Shown here piece after piece: positions 9,877 through 21,785 of a stretch of DNA of 64,000 nucleotides. The translations under genes and the position numbers were made by a program. The stretch comes from Amorphophallus konjac (lineage: Eukaryota; Streptophyta; Magnoliopsida; Alismatales; Araceae). The notes below the pieces were generated by a model. That model was given only the letters and a program-made list of their open reading frames with translations. It was not told where the DNA came from and did no database searches. The DNA lies in contig CM040118.1 in NCBI GenBank assembly GCA_022559845.1, positions 235,523,224 through 235,587,223 on the forward strand, in the 5' to 3' direction. How positions within the stretch are numbered: the stretch's first letter is position 1; every line of letters starts with the position of its first letter.

Positions 9877-12800
9877 CTAGCTATCTAGATGACAAATGCC
9901 TAACTCTCTTCTAAAAGAAGTGAATTTGTCTTCATTGAGAGGTTTAGTGAAGATATCAGCAATTTGATTGTTTGTATCAACAAATTTTATTTCAACATCC
10001 CCCTTGCTAACATGATCACGCAGAAAGTGATGCCTAACCTCAATATGCTTTGTGCGAGAATGATGCACTAGATTCTTTGACAAATTTATTGCAGAAGTGT
10101 TATCACAAAGAATGGCTGTGTTTCCTAGTGTGATGTCAAAATCAATCAGTTGTTGCTGTATCCAGAGCACTTGGGCAACACAGCTACCTACGGCCACATA
10201 TTCGGCCTCGGCAGTTGATAATGCCACATAATTTTGTTTCCTGGAGGCCCATGAAACCAAGCAACCTCCGAAGAACTGACAATACCCACTTGTGCTCTTT
10301 CGGTCTATTTTGCAACCCGCCTAATCAGCATCAGAATAACCAACTAATTCAAGAGCTGAAGTACGCGGAAACCACAAACCCAAATCACATGAACCAGCAA
10401 TATATCTAAAAATCCGCTTTACGGCCGACATGTGTGACTCTTTAGGATTCGATTGAAACCTCGCACACAGACATACTGCATATTGAATATCAGGCCTGCT
10501 GGCAGTCAAATATAATAAGGATCCTATCATGCTCCTGAAAAGGGTTTGGTTGACGGATTTACCTTGGTTATCTTGATCAAGTTTCAAAGATGTGGACATG
10601 GGAGTAGGTTGTGGTTTGGTTGTTGTCAAATTGAATTTCTTAAGCAGATCCATAGCATATTTCTTCTGGGTTATGAATAGACCATAAACTGTCTGAGTCA
10701 CCTGCAATCCCAAGAAAAATGTTAACTCTCCCATAAGACTCATTTTAAACTCACTTTGCATCAATTTAGCAAATTCTTTACTTAGAGTGTCCTTAGTGGA
10801 GTCAAAAATGATATCATCTACATACACTTGAATGATTAGAATTTCCTTACCATTCAATTGTGTAAAAAGAGTTTGATCAACATTACCTCGTTTGAATCCA
10901 TTTTGAATAAGGAAATCACTTAACCGTTCATACCATACTCGGGGTGCTTGTTTCAAACCATAGAGGGCTTTGTCCAACTTGAAAACATGGTCTGGATGCT
11001 CCGTATCTTCAAACCCCGGTGGTTGCTCCACATATACGTCCTCCTGGATATAGCCATTCAGAAATGCACTCTTAACATCCATTTGAAATAACTTTATGTT
11101 ATTACAGCATGCATATGCTAATAAAATCCTCACTGCCTCGAGTCTTGCTACAGGAGCAAAAGACTCATCAAAGTCGATCCCAAGCTCTTGGCTATAGCCT
11201 TTGGCTACTAGCCTGGCCTTGTTCCTACTCACCACTCCTTGATCGTTTGTTTTATTTCGAAAGACCCACTTTGTTCTGATCACTGAGTGATTTCTAGGAC
11301 ATGGCACAAGGAACCACACTTTGTACCTTTGGAACTGGTGTAGTTCTTCTTGCATAGCCATGATACATGACTCATGTTGCAAGGCCTCTTCTATGGAGTG
11401 AGGTTCAAACTGGGAGAGTAAGGCTATGTAATCCATATTTTCAACTTCCCTGAAGGAGGCTCGTGTTCTTATTCCTTCTTCTACATTGCCAATGACAATC
11501 TCTGGCGGATGATCTTTTGCAAAAGTCCATTGCCTAGGTAGCTGAAGTTCAATTTGAGTTCGCTGATTTTCATCAGCATTTTGTTGTTCTTCACCACCTG
11601 GTTTATTGACTTTCTTTGACAACTCTTTGGTATCATCATCTTCTGATTCTTCTTCCTGCAAGATAAACTTTTCATTAGTGTCTTTGGATGATGATTCATC
11701 AACAATAACATGGGGACTTTCCTCAACTACAAGAGTTCTCAAGTTATACACTCGATAGGCTCTTGAGCTAAGGGAATATCCGAGAAATATCCCCTTGTCA
11801 CTCTTGGGGTCAAACTTTGCCAAATTCACCTTGCCGTTATTATGGATGTAACAAATAGAGCCAAAAGGTCTGAAGTAAGAAATATTCGGTTTCTTACCTC
11901 GATATAGCTTATAAGGTGTTTTCTTTAACAATGGCCTTACCATGGCTCGGTTTATTATGTAGCATGCAGTGTTCACGGCTTCAGCCCAGAAATACCTCGG
12001 CAGGTTATTTTCATTTAGCATAGTTCTAGCCATTACAACTAACATTCTGTTCTTCCTCTCAACTACCCCATTTTGCTCGGGGGTCCTTGGTGGGGAGAAG
12101 TTGTGTATGTAGCCTTGAGCCCTGCAAAAATTACTGAACTCATGGTTGTCAAATTCCCTACCATGATCACTCTGCACGGTCTTGATGCACCATCCTTTTT
12201 CATTCTGAACCATCTTGCAAAATGCCTCAAACTCCATCAAAGCATCACTTTTGTTAGAGATAAAATACACCCAGCTATATCTCGAAAAATCATCCACAAT
12301 CACAAATCCATATAGCTTACCACCCAAGCTGTGTGTTCTGCTTGGTCCAAATAGATCAATATGGATCAATTCAAGGGGCCTAGAAGTGGTTACATCACTC
12401 TTACATTTAAATGATGTTCTTGTCTATTTGCCCCTGCTGCATGCCCCACAAATTCTTTCATTGACAAGCTTCAACTTGGGTAAGCCAGTAACCAGATTTT
12501 TCCTGAACAACTTCACTATTACATTAAAACTAGCATGCCCAAGACGGCGATGCCAAAGCCATGCATCATAAGTATTTTTAGCAACCAAACACAGATTTTC
12601 ATGTGAGACATCATCAAGGTCAATCATATAAACATTGTTGTGTCTAAACCCTATGAACTTAATTTTATGAGAGTTTCTATCTATCATAGTGCAGTGAGTA
12701 GAATCAAAAAACACGTTGCAACCTTTGTCACAGAGTTGACTTATGCTCAGGAGATTGTGATGCAAGCCTTTTACAAGAAAAATATTTTCAATGACTTTAG

Positions 12801-12996
12801 TTTGGTTCTTACCTATCTTACCTTCTCAGACAATTTTTCCTTTGTCTTTTCCCCCAAAAGCTACCACTCCACCATCCTTTTCTTGCAGGTCTGCAAACAT
12901 TTCCTTGTTTCCCGTCATATGTCTTGAGCATCCACTATCCAGGTACCATTTATTCTTTTGAGCTCCAAGGCAGACCTGCAGTTTCAAAAAGAATAC
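9877..12996 (-). pseudogene. Copia pol: protease, integrase, reverse transcriptase, RNase H
   Basis: The frame follows gag directly and is kept to the stop at 9877, broken by TGA 12826-12828, TAG 12424-12426 and TAG 10321-10323. The aspartic protease site WYLDSGCSRHMTG lies near 12940-12900. The integrase zinc region (WHRRLGH ... CGAC) is at about 12560-12430, and the catalytic core (IDLFGP, SDHGREF) follows from 12369. Reverse transcriptase carries YVDDIIF near 10820. RNase H carries AEAEYVA and CDNTSAINL near 10200-10080. The stop at 10321 replaces the W expected in a DADWAG-type motif. It can no longer make a full polyprotein. Confidence 0.92.
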
Positions 12997-14851
12997 TTAT
13001 GGGGTTTTTGGTACCCAAGCAAGCTTGGGTCCAGGATGGTTAGACAAAAAAGGCCTATATGACCTATTCACCATTCTTGCAAAATGTTCATCATCAAATC
13101 TCATGGTTCTACACTCATACATATCATGGCCAAATCTTCCATAATAAAAGTATGTAGTGACTCTGTTATTTCCGTTTCTCCTCCTGTTCACATTCATAAA
13201 TGAGTTATGCATATGTGTGTTGGACGTGGAGGAAAATAAGCTTCTTGAAAACCAAGGAGTCATGTGTGCTTTTGATTGTGATGTTTTTCTCTTTTCAAAG
13301 GTAAGGAGAGAACTTTCTCCATGAGGATCCACACAAGTGTTCATTACTTGTTTCCCTTTTTTTAAGATAGCAAGAGCACTTTTCAACTCATTTATCTCAA
13401 TCATCAAGGTTTCATTTTTATTTTCAGCTGTTTCTTTGGTTTGATTGCATGTAATTTTCTCCAACCTTTCTTGTTCTAATTCCCTCTTCAAGTCTTCATG
13501 CATTTTTACAAAAATGGATTGATCCTCACGCATACATGAACTCTCTTCTTCAAATAATTCAATTTTGGACATAAGACTTTCATTTTCATGTTTGAGATTC
13601 TCATTTTCAGAATTCATGGCATTGCAACTCTCACAAGAATCTTCAGCATGCATATCTTGCTCCATTTTCTTTTTCATAAGTTTATTTTCAGATTTTAATT
13701 TTTTGCACTTTCCATATAGAGATTCATATGCAATTTGCCATTGTTCACAAGTAAGAGATTCGGATTCAGAATCTACCTCATTTGAGTTGTCCTCGTCTGC
13801 CATGAAACACAGATTCTGAACAAGCTCATCCAAGTCATCTTCACTTCCGGATCCTTCCTCATCCTCGTCGCTCCATGTGACGACCATGGCTTTGGGCTTT
13901 TTGAATTTCCCCTTTTTAAATCTCTTCATTAAATCCGGGCACTCACCCCGCATGTGACCAGGTTTCTTGCATTCATAGCATATTACTTCATCCTTCTTAC
14001 TGCTTTCATTCTTCTTAGGACCTTGCCTTCTTGGTCCTTTTCTGAACTGACCATCGAACTTCCTGGTATTCTTGACAAATTTTCTTGCTCTTTTGGTGAT
14101 CATAGCAACAAGCTCCTCATCTTCAGTATTGGCCGTGGAGCCTTCCTCGCTTTCATCAAACTCTTGTGAGTTTCCCTTCAACGCCAATGTTGTGGCTACC
14201 TTCTTCTTTTTGTTGTCCTCCTCGCTCCTTTTGATGTTGATTTTGTATGTCATCAGGGAGCCAACTAATTCGTCTAAAGTCAAGAATGCCGAGATCTTTT
14301 GAATCTTCAATTACTGTGGCCTTTGTGTGCCACTGAGGTGATAGAGATCTCAGTACCTTTCTTACAAGATCTCGGTTTGAATACTCCTTGCCAAGGGCCT
14401 TCAAACCATTTGTAATTTTCATCAGCCTCGCGAACATTTCAGAGATGGATTCTTATGGCTTCATCATAAACAGCTCATAATCTCGGACCAATAGATTTGC
14501 TTTGGTTTCTTTGACTTTAGAAGTTTTTTCATAGATCAAGCGTAGTTTGTCCCACATTTCCTGTGAAGAGGAACACATAGAGATACGTGAGTATTCATTT
14601 GGATGAATAGCACATTGAATTATATTCATGGCCTTAAAGTTAGCTGAACAATTATTGATATGTTCATCATCCCAATCATCTTCATTGTCAAGCAACTTAT
14701 AAGGGCCTTTATTGATCACATTCCACACATCATACTCTTGAGCACGCAGGAAAACATACATTCTATTTTTCCAATATGTGTAGTTAGTTCCATCAAAAAA
14801 TGGAGGCCTGTGTACTGAATGCCCTTCGGGCATCATCCCTCTATTTTCCAT
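12997..14851 (-). pseudogene. Copia gag (long, coiled coil plus zinc knuckle)
   Basis: ATG at 14851 opens MENRGMMPEGHSVHRPPFFDG and the conserved TNYTYWKNRM gag N-terminus. An in-frame TAA at 14453-14455 and a frameshift near 14285 (between LGIL and TLDELVGSL) break it. The remainder runs open to TAA at 12997. It holds the zinc knuckle CYECKKPGHMRGEC near 13980-13940, acidic stretches and a long E/K/L coiled coil (about 13750-13350). The GPKLAWVPK signature of SIRE-type gag ends lies just before the stop. Gag and pol share the reading frame, so they were probably one polyprotein. Confidence 0.9.
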
Positions 14852-14897
14852 GATCTAGGATTAAGCTCTGCGACCGTGTGGTCGACTCAAACAGAGA

Positions 14898-14915
14898 CCA
14901 GGCTCTGATACCAAT
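14898..14915 (-). other. tRNA primer-binding site (initiator Met) of the copia element
   Basis: The minus strand reads ATTGGTATCAGAGCCTGG immediately after the LTR end. TGGTATCAGAGC is the complement of the 3' end of plant initiator methionine tRNA and is the standard copia minus-strand primer site. Confidence 0.93.
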
Positions 14916-15269
14916 TGTTGGGTCCCGAAGGGAGGCAATCAAGAGGGGAGGGGTGAATTGATTGGCCAAATAAAAAAATATTACTAATTGAAATGCTAGT
15001 AGGAAGGAAAACCACACACTAGAAAGAATTCTAGTTAAGCAAACACTCAGCCTTACCCGAACAAGATCTCTCTCGCGAGTACACGAAGTAAAAATATGAA
15101 TTCTAAGACGGAGAAAGAAAATGCTCAGCTAACTGTGAAGCCCACTCGTTCAAACCATGAAGAACAAACCACAAAGGAGGCACATAATTTTTAGGTGGTT
15201 CGGATACACAAATGTGTCCCCTACGTCCACCCCTCACACGTGAGGATTAATGCTCCACTATGGGGTGAG

Positions 15270-15380
15270 CCACACACACACTGTAATGATAGCCAACACA
15301 CACACGCGGTAGCCTATCTCGGTCACCACACACACACACACGCTCTCGTATCACAGATCACGAGCACACACACACGAATG
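15270..15380 (+). repeat. (CA)n-rich low-complexity stretch
   Basis: Several CACACACA runs (for example near 15273, 15298, 15328 and 15365) separated by short unique bases inside the copia LTR. Confidence 0.75.
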
Positions 15381-15888
15381 TGTTTCAAGATGTTCAAGGA
15401 TTACAACAGATGTTCAAGATCAATCAGCAAAGATTTGAGAAGATTGGTAGTGGTTTAGAGCTCCCCCTTTTTCTCCTTTGAAGGTATTTGAATGCTCCTG
15501 CAGTTTGAGGACGGTTCTTCAAAGAAGATGAACGATTCTTGCAAGAACGAGGTTGTAACTTGATTTCCCACGCAACTTCCAGTAGAGGATTGATTGAAGA
15601 CTTGAATCCACCTTTCTCCCTTCACATACAAGCTCGGAACAACGTGGGAGAAGCCCTGGAGCAGCTGCTTGCGTCCTGCACCTGCAGAGTTTTTAGAGAG
15701 AGCTCAAAAATGAAAAGATAGATCTCTCTTCTTAGGTTTGAAGCCATAGAGATGGCTCTATGCAACCAGGACGGTCAAGGGACACGTTTGGGACAAGATC
15801 CACGAAACCAGGAGTAAAATAAGGCGGATTAAGGGAGAGATTTGACGCGAATCCGCGGATGAAAGAAGTCCAAAAAAGTGGCTCCGTA

Positions 15889-16064
15889 AAGGTGTCGACA
15901 CCTTGGGCAAAACACTAACCAGAAGCTCGAAAAACAAACCTGGACAATGGATGTCGACACCTGATGTTCAGGTTAGCAGACAGAAGCTGCCAGAACCAGT
16001 TTCAGCTCCAAAACTTGTTGCTGGGAACACATTCTGGAACCAAGTGTCGACACCAGGTGTCGAC
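15889..16064. repeat. GTGTCGACAC palindrome cluster in the copia LTR
   Basis: AAGGTGTCGACACCTT is a perfect 16-base palindrome at 15889-15904. TGTCGACACC occurs at 15952-15961. A double copy, GTGTCGACACC followed by AGGTGTCGAC, lies at 16044-16064. The core GTCGAC is shared with the unrelated chromovirus LTR at 1628-1859. Confidence 0.85.
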
Positions 16065-16571
16065 TCTTGCTGTTCCAGAAGGCCCAGTAACCCAGAGAAG
16101 GAGAATAATATACCAACTTCTTCAGAGTTAAAAAGCATGATGAAATGTGAATTGTGGGAAGCTCTCCGAATCTGTAAAAATGCCAAGTAAACGTCAAATT
16201 GATACACATCATAGAGCTTACAAAAAATAACCATTCATTTCAACTCTCTTTAATGAAAGTAGGACTTAAAAGATACTACCAAGGTAGGCCAATTCAAAAT
16301 AGATTCCATTTCCCATTTGAATGAAAGATCCATAACAAACCACATATAAATGATTCCTTCATCAGTTTGCCTGAATTCACCATCGATCTTCAGTTTGCTT
16401 GCTCATTTGATAAATTGATCATTCACAAAGAATTTTGAGTATAAACCAATCTTCACCACATGATCAAGAAGATATTCATAAGAGTAGGAAGCCAGTTCAC
16501 TCTAAACCATGATCACACATTGCATTCATTAATCATCAAAACATATACATCCATACATCATAACCTCGGGG

Positions 16572-17042
16572 TCAAACAAAAGACATCAGCGAAGGCTGAG
16601 GTAAGTGAATGGAGAAGACGACGGCTAATGAGCCATCGATGGCAATGTTGATGACGGATGAAGATCTGCCGGTGACAGAGTCCTCTTGGTGAGGATGGTT
16701 TGGAACTTTGGTAACAGTAGTGATATTTCCTGACATTTCAGAGATCAATGGCGGCCCTTCCACCTGTGGTGGTGAGAACATTCTTTCTAGTGCAATGGAA
16801 ACATCTTGTATGTCAAACCATTTTCCCCATTCACATTCCGGATCTTTGATCTTGCCTTTCTTACCGGCCCTTGAATATTTTTCAGCCAAGTACACAACAT
16901 GCGATCCTCCATGTGTTTCTTGCGGGTAATCTCCCATCTGAACAACATGCCCCTTCTTGAAGTGAGAGGATAGGGTCCACGTGAGGGGTTTCCCATCCGC
17001 CTCGAGCGGTCCTTTAAAGCCTAGGCCGAACTTGTGGCTCAA
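16572..17042 (-). CDS. Uncharacterised 156-codon ORF (glycine-patch-like start)
   Basis: The frame opens MSHKFGLGFKGPLEADGKP, where GLGFKG recalls a G-patch-type motif seen in some plant retroelement polyproteins. It continues through a hydrophilic segment with no motif I can name. The open frame stops near 16572, next to the copia LTR edge, and its upstream side abuts the LINE tail at 17102, so it is probably a piece of an older element used as target by both. Function not assigned. Confidence 0.35.
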   Translation of the reverse strand: MSHKFGLGFKGPLEADGKPLTWTLSSHFKKGHVVQMGDYPQETHGGSHVVYLAEKYSRAGKKGKIKDPECEWGKWFDIQDVSIALERMFSPPQVEGPPLISEMSGNITTVTKVPNHPHQEDSVTGRSSSVINIAIDGSLAVVFSIHLPQPSLMSFV

Positions 17043-17101
17043 CCTTATTTCCTTTGGCGGTTTCAGCCTTCCTTGTAATTACGCGCCCAAGCCTTTGCCT
17101 T

Positions 17102-17113
17102 GTTTTTTTTTTA
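17102..17113 (-). other. Poly(A) tail of the LINE
   Basis: TGTTTTTTTTTTA on the plus strand is the A tract at the LINE 3' end. About 70 bases of 3' UTR separate it from the ORF2 stop. Confidence 0.85.
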
Positions 17114-17187
17114 TCAAAAACCTTTCCTAGGTGCATTGGGATGCACTGCTAGGAGGTGGATTTATTCATATAAAAGAATCAAGGGAA

Positions 17188-20100
17188 TTACATTGTGCGG
17201 ATGCTAGGCATTCCTAGCTTATCCAAACGGGCATAACCTCTAACAGCACTAGGAAGTTGCTGCTGTGAGGAAAAATAAAGATTACATTTGTTGGTGCAAG
17301 CTAGATTGGCCAAAGAATCTGCCACCTTATTGGCTTCATGAAAGATGTGAGTGATAGTGTCAGTTGCCATGAGAAGGGTCCGGATTTCCCTCACATACTT
17401 CAAAATTTCCCAAGGACAGGGAATCTTTTGGTTGATAACTTGGACCAGGATTTGGGAGTCACATTCAATGGTGCTCGGGTGTGTAGTAAGGGTTCTCAGA
17501 TATTTTAGACCATCCTGGAGTGCTCGAGCCTCTGCCATCATGCTGCTAGCTTGGTCATAAAAATGGGAGAAAGCCAAGATGATTGATCCATGTGAGTCCC
17601 TGATGACACCACCACCACCTGAAATCTGAGCTAGCTTGGAGGCACCATCGGTGTTCAGTTTAATATGAGGCCAGGGTGGGAATTGCCATTTGATGAGCTT
17701 CAGTTTTGGACTATTGTTCCTGATGGCCTGAATTCCACATTCTGCTAGAACAGTTCTCCATTCATGTTTGTCTTCCCGAAGCTTAGACAGTGCTAAAGAT
17801 TGTCTCACCTGGGAGAGAATTTTTGGGATCATTTGTTGGAACTTAGGAGGCTTCCCATCATGGAGGACAGAGTTCCTAGCAGTCCATATCTCCCACAGGC
17901 TAAAACCAGTTAGAGCAATAATGAAGAGACCAAATAGAGATGTACCAGCAGCACTTTGAATATTTTTGGAGATTAGTTCTATGATTGTCCGACCACCAAT
18001 CTCCAGGCCTTTGTTTTGAAAGAAGGACCATATGTTCACAGCCCAGTCACTGTTAAGGAAGAGATGATTTGTATCCTCTGCTTTATGGTTCTGGCAGCAA
18101 TTGCATTTGGAGCATATAGGTATACCACTAGCTTTAACATTCTGATCAGTGGGCAGGCAGTTGAAGAATACTTTCCATATATGCAGTGAGATTTTGGTTG
18201 GAATCCAAGGGGACCAAATGCGTTTCCAGTTGGTATGCACCTCCATAATCTAAGAGTGTTGAGGTTGCATCAGTTTTTTATAAATGGAGGAGACAGAATA
18301 GCTCCCATTCCCTGAAAGTGACCAGATGAAGTGATCAGAGTGATGAGTTAAAAGGGATGGAGATAAAGTTCTCCTAATCTCAGCTGGAAGGTGAAGTTCC
18401 AATGCAACAGTGTCCTCCGGCCTTGGAGTCATAATGCTGTCTTGAACAGTAGCATTAGTGTTGATGGTGCCATCAGTGCATATATAAGAAGCAAGAGTTC
18501 TGTTTCCCAACCATGTATCTAGCCAGAAATTGGTTTGAGCCCCATCACCCAGTATGACCCTCTGGTGCTCCAAGATGAGTGTTTTTGCTTTATTCCAGCT
18601 GTTCCTGTTGATTCCCTTCATGTTTTTGAAATTGACCTCAGAGAGATGTGTATTCTGAATGTATTTAGCCCTGAAAAAGACTGCCCAAAGAGATTAAGAA
18701 TGGAGTCCATTCCATAGCATTTTGACCCTAAGAGCAAGATCCATTTGTTTTAGGGACATAATCCCAAGACCTCCCTGCTCCATAGGTTTGCAAATAGAAT
18801 TCCAAGATTTCCAGTGTTTTCGGTTGCCATAATTAGAGGAGCCCCAGAAAAAATTGGCAAAATATCTATCCATTATTTGATGTATGCCTGCATGCAGAGG
18901 AGTGGAAGCCAGTATATAAATTGGAATGGATGATAGGACATGTTTGATCAATATTAACCGAGCACTCTGTGAGAGTAATCTAGCTTGCCATCCTTCTATA
19001 CGCTTCTAAATGGTGGTAATGATGCCAGCAAAGAAAACCTTCTTGGATCTGCCCAAAACCAGTGGGTATCCCAAGTACTTTTGAGGAAATGATTGTCTTG
19101 AGAACCCTGTTATATTTTCTAGTCTTCGGATGAGGCTGGGACTGCAGTTTGAGTGCAATAGAAAACCACTCTTGCTAGAATTTATCAGTTACCCTGATGC
19201 TTCCTCATAAGTTTGTAAGGTGTGCATGAGTTGACGGAGGGAAGTGACACTGGCATTGGCAAAAATTAGTGTATCATCAGCAAATAAAAGGTGGGAGATG
19301 GATGGGCACCTCCGGGGGCCAGAATACCAACCCACTTTACCTTTGTCAAATTTGTCCTTTAGCAACCTGCTAAGTGATTCTTGGGCCAGAATAAAGAGAA
19401 TTGGGGCAATAGGATCACCTTGTCTGAGGCCTTTGGTGGATTTGAAAAAACCAGCTAGATCTCCATTGACTGCTATTGAGAACCAGCAGTTAGTAATCAA
19501 GCTTTCAATCATGTTAATGAACTGGGAGTCAAAACCAAATTTCGTCAGGACTGCAGCAAGAAAATCCCATTCAATTCTATCATATGCCTTAGCCATGTCC
19601 AATTTGAGAATGACATTGCTACCTCTGGTTTTCCTACCTAATTCCTGCACCATTTCCTGGGCCAAAGCAATATTTTCAATGATGTGCCTACCTTTGACAA
19701 AAGCTGTTTGCTCCTTTGAAATGAGTGATGGCAAACGTCTGCTCATTCTGTTGCTGATGATTTTAGAAATGATTTTATGAGAGAGGTTGCATAAACTAAT
19801 TGGCCTGAATTCAGAAATGTCAGTAGCATTGTTGGTCTTAGGAATAAGGGCTATGACAGTAGCTGTTATGCATCTTGGGAGAGGCTTTCTGTCAGTGAAA
19901 AATTCCTTAATGGCCTTTATGAGAGTGTCTGCAATTATGTGCCATGCATGTTGAAAAAAACTACCAGTATAGCCATCCGGGCCAGGGGCACTGTCAGGGG
20001 ATATAGAAAAGACAGCTTCCTTTATTTCCACATCAGTTGGGACTGCATTTAACAGAGTGTTATCATCCTGGGTCACAATACAAGGAATGCAGTTCAGACT

Positions 20101-20697
20101 GTCCATATCAACATGATGTGGTTGGGAGGTGAAAGCAGTTTGAAAATGGGAGATAGCAATTTCCTTCATCTGCTGATGGTCTGAAGTTAGATTACCCATG
20201 GCATTCCTGAGATAGTTGATAGAATTTTTCCTTCTATTAGCTGAAGCAGTGGCATGAAAAAATTTAGTGTTCCTGTCTCCTTCAGCCAACCACCTGATCC
20301 TAGACTTTTGTTTCCAAAAAATTTCCTGCTGTAAGATTCTTTCTGTGAGAATGTATTTGGCACTGTCTAGGGCTGAGAGTGTGTTAGGGCCTGGTTGCTG
20401 ATCATAGTTGTGCTCGGCCTTTAACACCATATCTTCTGCTTCCATTAAATTTTTGTGCACATTTCCAAAAATGTTCTTGTTCCAATCCCGAAGGGTATAC
20501 CTCAGGGATTTAAGTTTGAGAACCAGAGTAGTAATGGCAGAGGAAGCTAATGGACTGGTTCTCCAAGACTACTCCACTGCAGAGAGGAATAAATCATTCT
20601 TAGTCCACATTTGCTGAAAGTAAAATCTGCTTTTAGTAGTGTATTGTCTAGCCAATTTAACCAAAAGGGGGGCGTGGTCAGAGGCTTCTCTAGAGAT
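17188..20697 (-). pseudogene. LINE ORF2: endonuclease end, reverse transcriptase, RNase H
   Basis: A single frame is preserved from 20697 to the stop at 17188-17190, with nonsense codons at 20569-20571, 19189-19191, 19006-19008, 18694-18696 and 18250-18252 and no frameshift seen. It starts with the endonuclease C-terminal motif SDHAPL (about 20675). Reverse transcriptase carries FRPISLCN, LDMAKAYDR, GLRQGDP and the catalytic FADD (about 19280). A cysteine-rich zf-RVT region follows (about 18200-18050). RNase H carries NTDGAS and the ECDSQ stretch (about 17660-17450). Two stops fall where SGQLIN and IQKRI would be expected, consistent with Q to stop by C-to-T. Confidence 0.9.
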
Positions 20698-21256
20698 AAG
20701 GAGGGTGCGCCGGTTTAAGGCCTGTTGGAGGGGCGTGCCGGTTTAAGGCCCAAGCAAGGGCGAATGGGAAATGGGGCGTGCTGGTTTTAGGGGCGTCGGA
20801 TTAGAATGTTAAAGGGGCGTGCCGGTTAGAGTGCGCTGGTTTAAGGCCCTTCCGCGCCGTTTTAACCACCAAATGGATTCTTTTCGAAGTCGCAGCCATT
20901 TATTCGAATGTTGGCATTCCCGGAATGTTCTAGTTGCAACGTATGGCCTTCATAATATTCTATTTGCAGCCTTTGGGGCTTGGTCCCAGACTTTGCGTAA
21001 CTTTCGATGCATGCCGAGACTGTGCCGGAGTTCTCGACTTTTCTTTGATTCTGCTCTCGGCATGGCCGGTCGGAGAGTTGTAGCCGTATCTTCTGCCCGA
21101 GGGCCTCCTTAACGGATGGCGGACCCCCAAGTGAGTTCTCGTCCTGGTTGGGCGAGGTATGGGTTTGTGCGGCCCTCCCGTCTTCGACTTGCGCTTGAAC
21201 GCATAGACGCGAGTGCCGTATGGTTATCATCGTCATCATTTTTTTTTGACGTCCAC
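20697..21256 (-). pseudogene. Retroelement ORF end, copy 1 (direct repeat of 33145-33702)
   Basis: About 560 bases match 33145-33702 in the same orientation, roughly 90-95% identical by eye. The minus strand is open to a stop at 20862 and ends FEKNPFGG. It includes the stretches QDENSLGGPP and GTKPQRLQIEYYEG, shared with copy 2. Homology starts at AAGGAGGG, exactly where the LINE 5' end joins, and stops after GACGTCCACAA at 21256. The product is unknown; only a C-terminal part remains here. Confidence 0.55.
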
Positions 21257-21377
21257 AAATGCCCCCCACTCGCGGGTGGCGCAAGCGAGGGACGAGTGCG
21301 CGGGGCTCACGAGTGTAGAGTTCTTCGACAAGATGCCTGTTCTTCCGAGCTAGTGGCATGCTGGTCCGGTGCTAGTT

Positions 21378-21432
21378 CGCGGGAGAGCGCTCACTCCTTC
21401 AGCGAAGGGATGAGGGAACCGCTCCACCACGT
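21378..21432 (+). repeat. Direct repeat flanking the array block, left copy
   Basis: A segment reading GGGAGAGCGCTCACTCCTTC and on to CCGCTCCACC resembles 29459-29513 over about 55-60 bases with scattered differences. The two copies bracket the whole run of tandem arrays. Confidence 0.65.
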
Positions 21433-21444
21433 GCGCACATGGGC

Positions 21445-21745
21445 CAATGGGTTTTTTGTTCATTGACTTAGATGGAAGGTCCAAGCCAAAGCGAAAGAGG
21501 TTTCTTCTTGTTCATCGACCCGGACGGAAGGTCCGAGCCAAGCAAGGAGGTTCTTTTCGTTCATCGATTTGGACGGAAGGTCCGAGCCAAGTAAAGGCAT
21601 TTTTTTGTTTATCGACTCGGATTGAAGGTCCGAGCCAAGCAAGGAGGTTCTTTTCGTTCATCGACTTGGACGGAAGGTCCGAGCCAAGCAAAGGCATTCT
21701 TTTTGTTCATCAACTTGGACGGAAGGTCCAAGCCAAGGGATTATT
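21445..21745 (+). repeat. Tandem array A1, about 50-bp unit
   Basis: Around six units share TTCATCGACTTGGACGGAAG then GTCCGAGCCAAG. The arms TTGGAC or TCGGAC face GTCCGAG across GGAAG, so each unit can fold. Open frames on both strands are by-products of the repeat. Confidence 0.8.
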
Positions 21746-21785
21746 CGTCGGTGGGACTGGGAGTTGTAATATTGAGGTGGTTTAT

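Larger units (their letters stand above)
9491..16560 (-). mobile_element. Ty1/copia (SIRE/Maximus-like) element, decayed, 3' LTR missing
   Basis: On the minus strand the order is LTR (16560-14916), iMet-tRNA primer site, gag, protease, integrase, reverse transcriptase and RNase H, ending at 9877. Integrase before reverse transcriptase marks it as copia. The long gag with coiled coil and zinc knuckle fits the SIRE/Maximus group. About 390 bases of 3' non-coding DNA follow RNase H, then the sequence passes into the LTR-like block of the gypsy element, so the 3' LTR is lost or displaced. Confidence 0.8.
14916..16560 (-). repeat. 5' LTR of the decayed copia element
   Basis: In element orientation it ends GGGACCCAACA at 14916, next to the primer site. 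It probably begins TGATGTATGG at 16560; the outer edge is inferred from the TG only. It includes GTCGACAC palindromes (15889-16064), a CA-rich stretch (15270-15380) and a CCTCAC/GTGAGG hairpin near 15230-15244. That hairpin sits in the same kind of context as in the elements at 42 kb and 63 kb. Confidence 0.65.
17102..20697 (-). mobile_element. L1-type LINE (RNase H-bearing), 5'-truncated
   Basis: On the minus strand the sequence starts within the endonuclease domain at about 20697, runs through reverse transcriptase, zinc region and RNase H, and ends in a poly(A) seen as poly(T) at 17102-17113. 5' truncation and a terminal A tract are hallmarks of target-primed LINE insertion. I could not find a target duplication: the 5' end joins a different repeat directly. 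Confidence 0.88.

Noticed and set aside
14898..14915. tRNA gene fragment
   Set aside because: The tRNA-like bases here and at 50693 and 63382 are retroelement primer sites directly beside LTR ends, not tRNA genes.
1628..16064. Cloning or linker artefact because of SalI-like GTCGAC sites (and AscI-like GGCGCGCC elsewhere)
   Set aside because: Sites occur many times, with decayed variants, inside coherent LTRs and in both LTRs of one element, so they are genomic.
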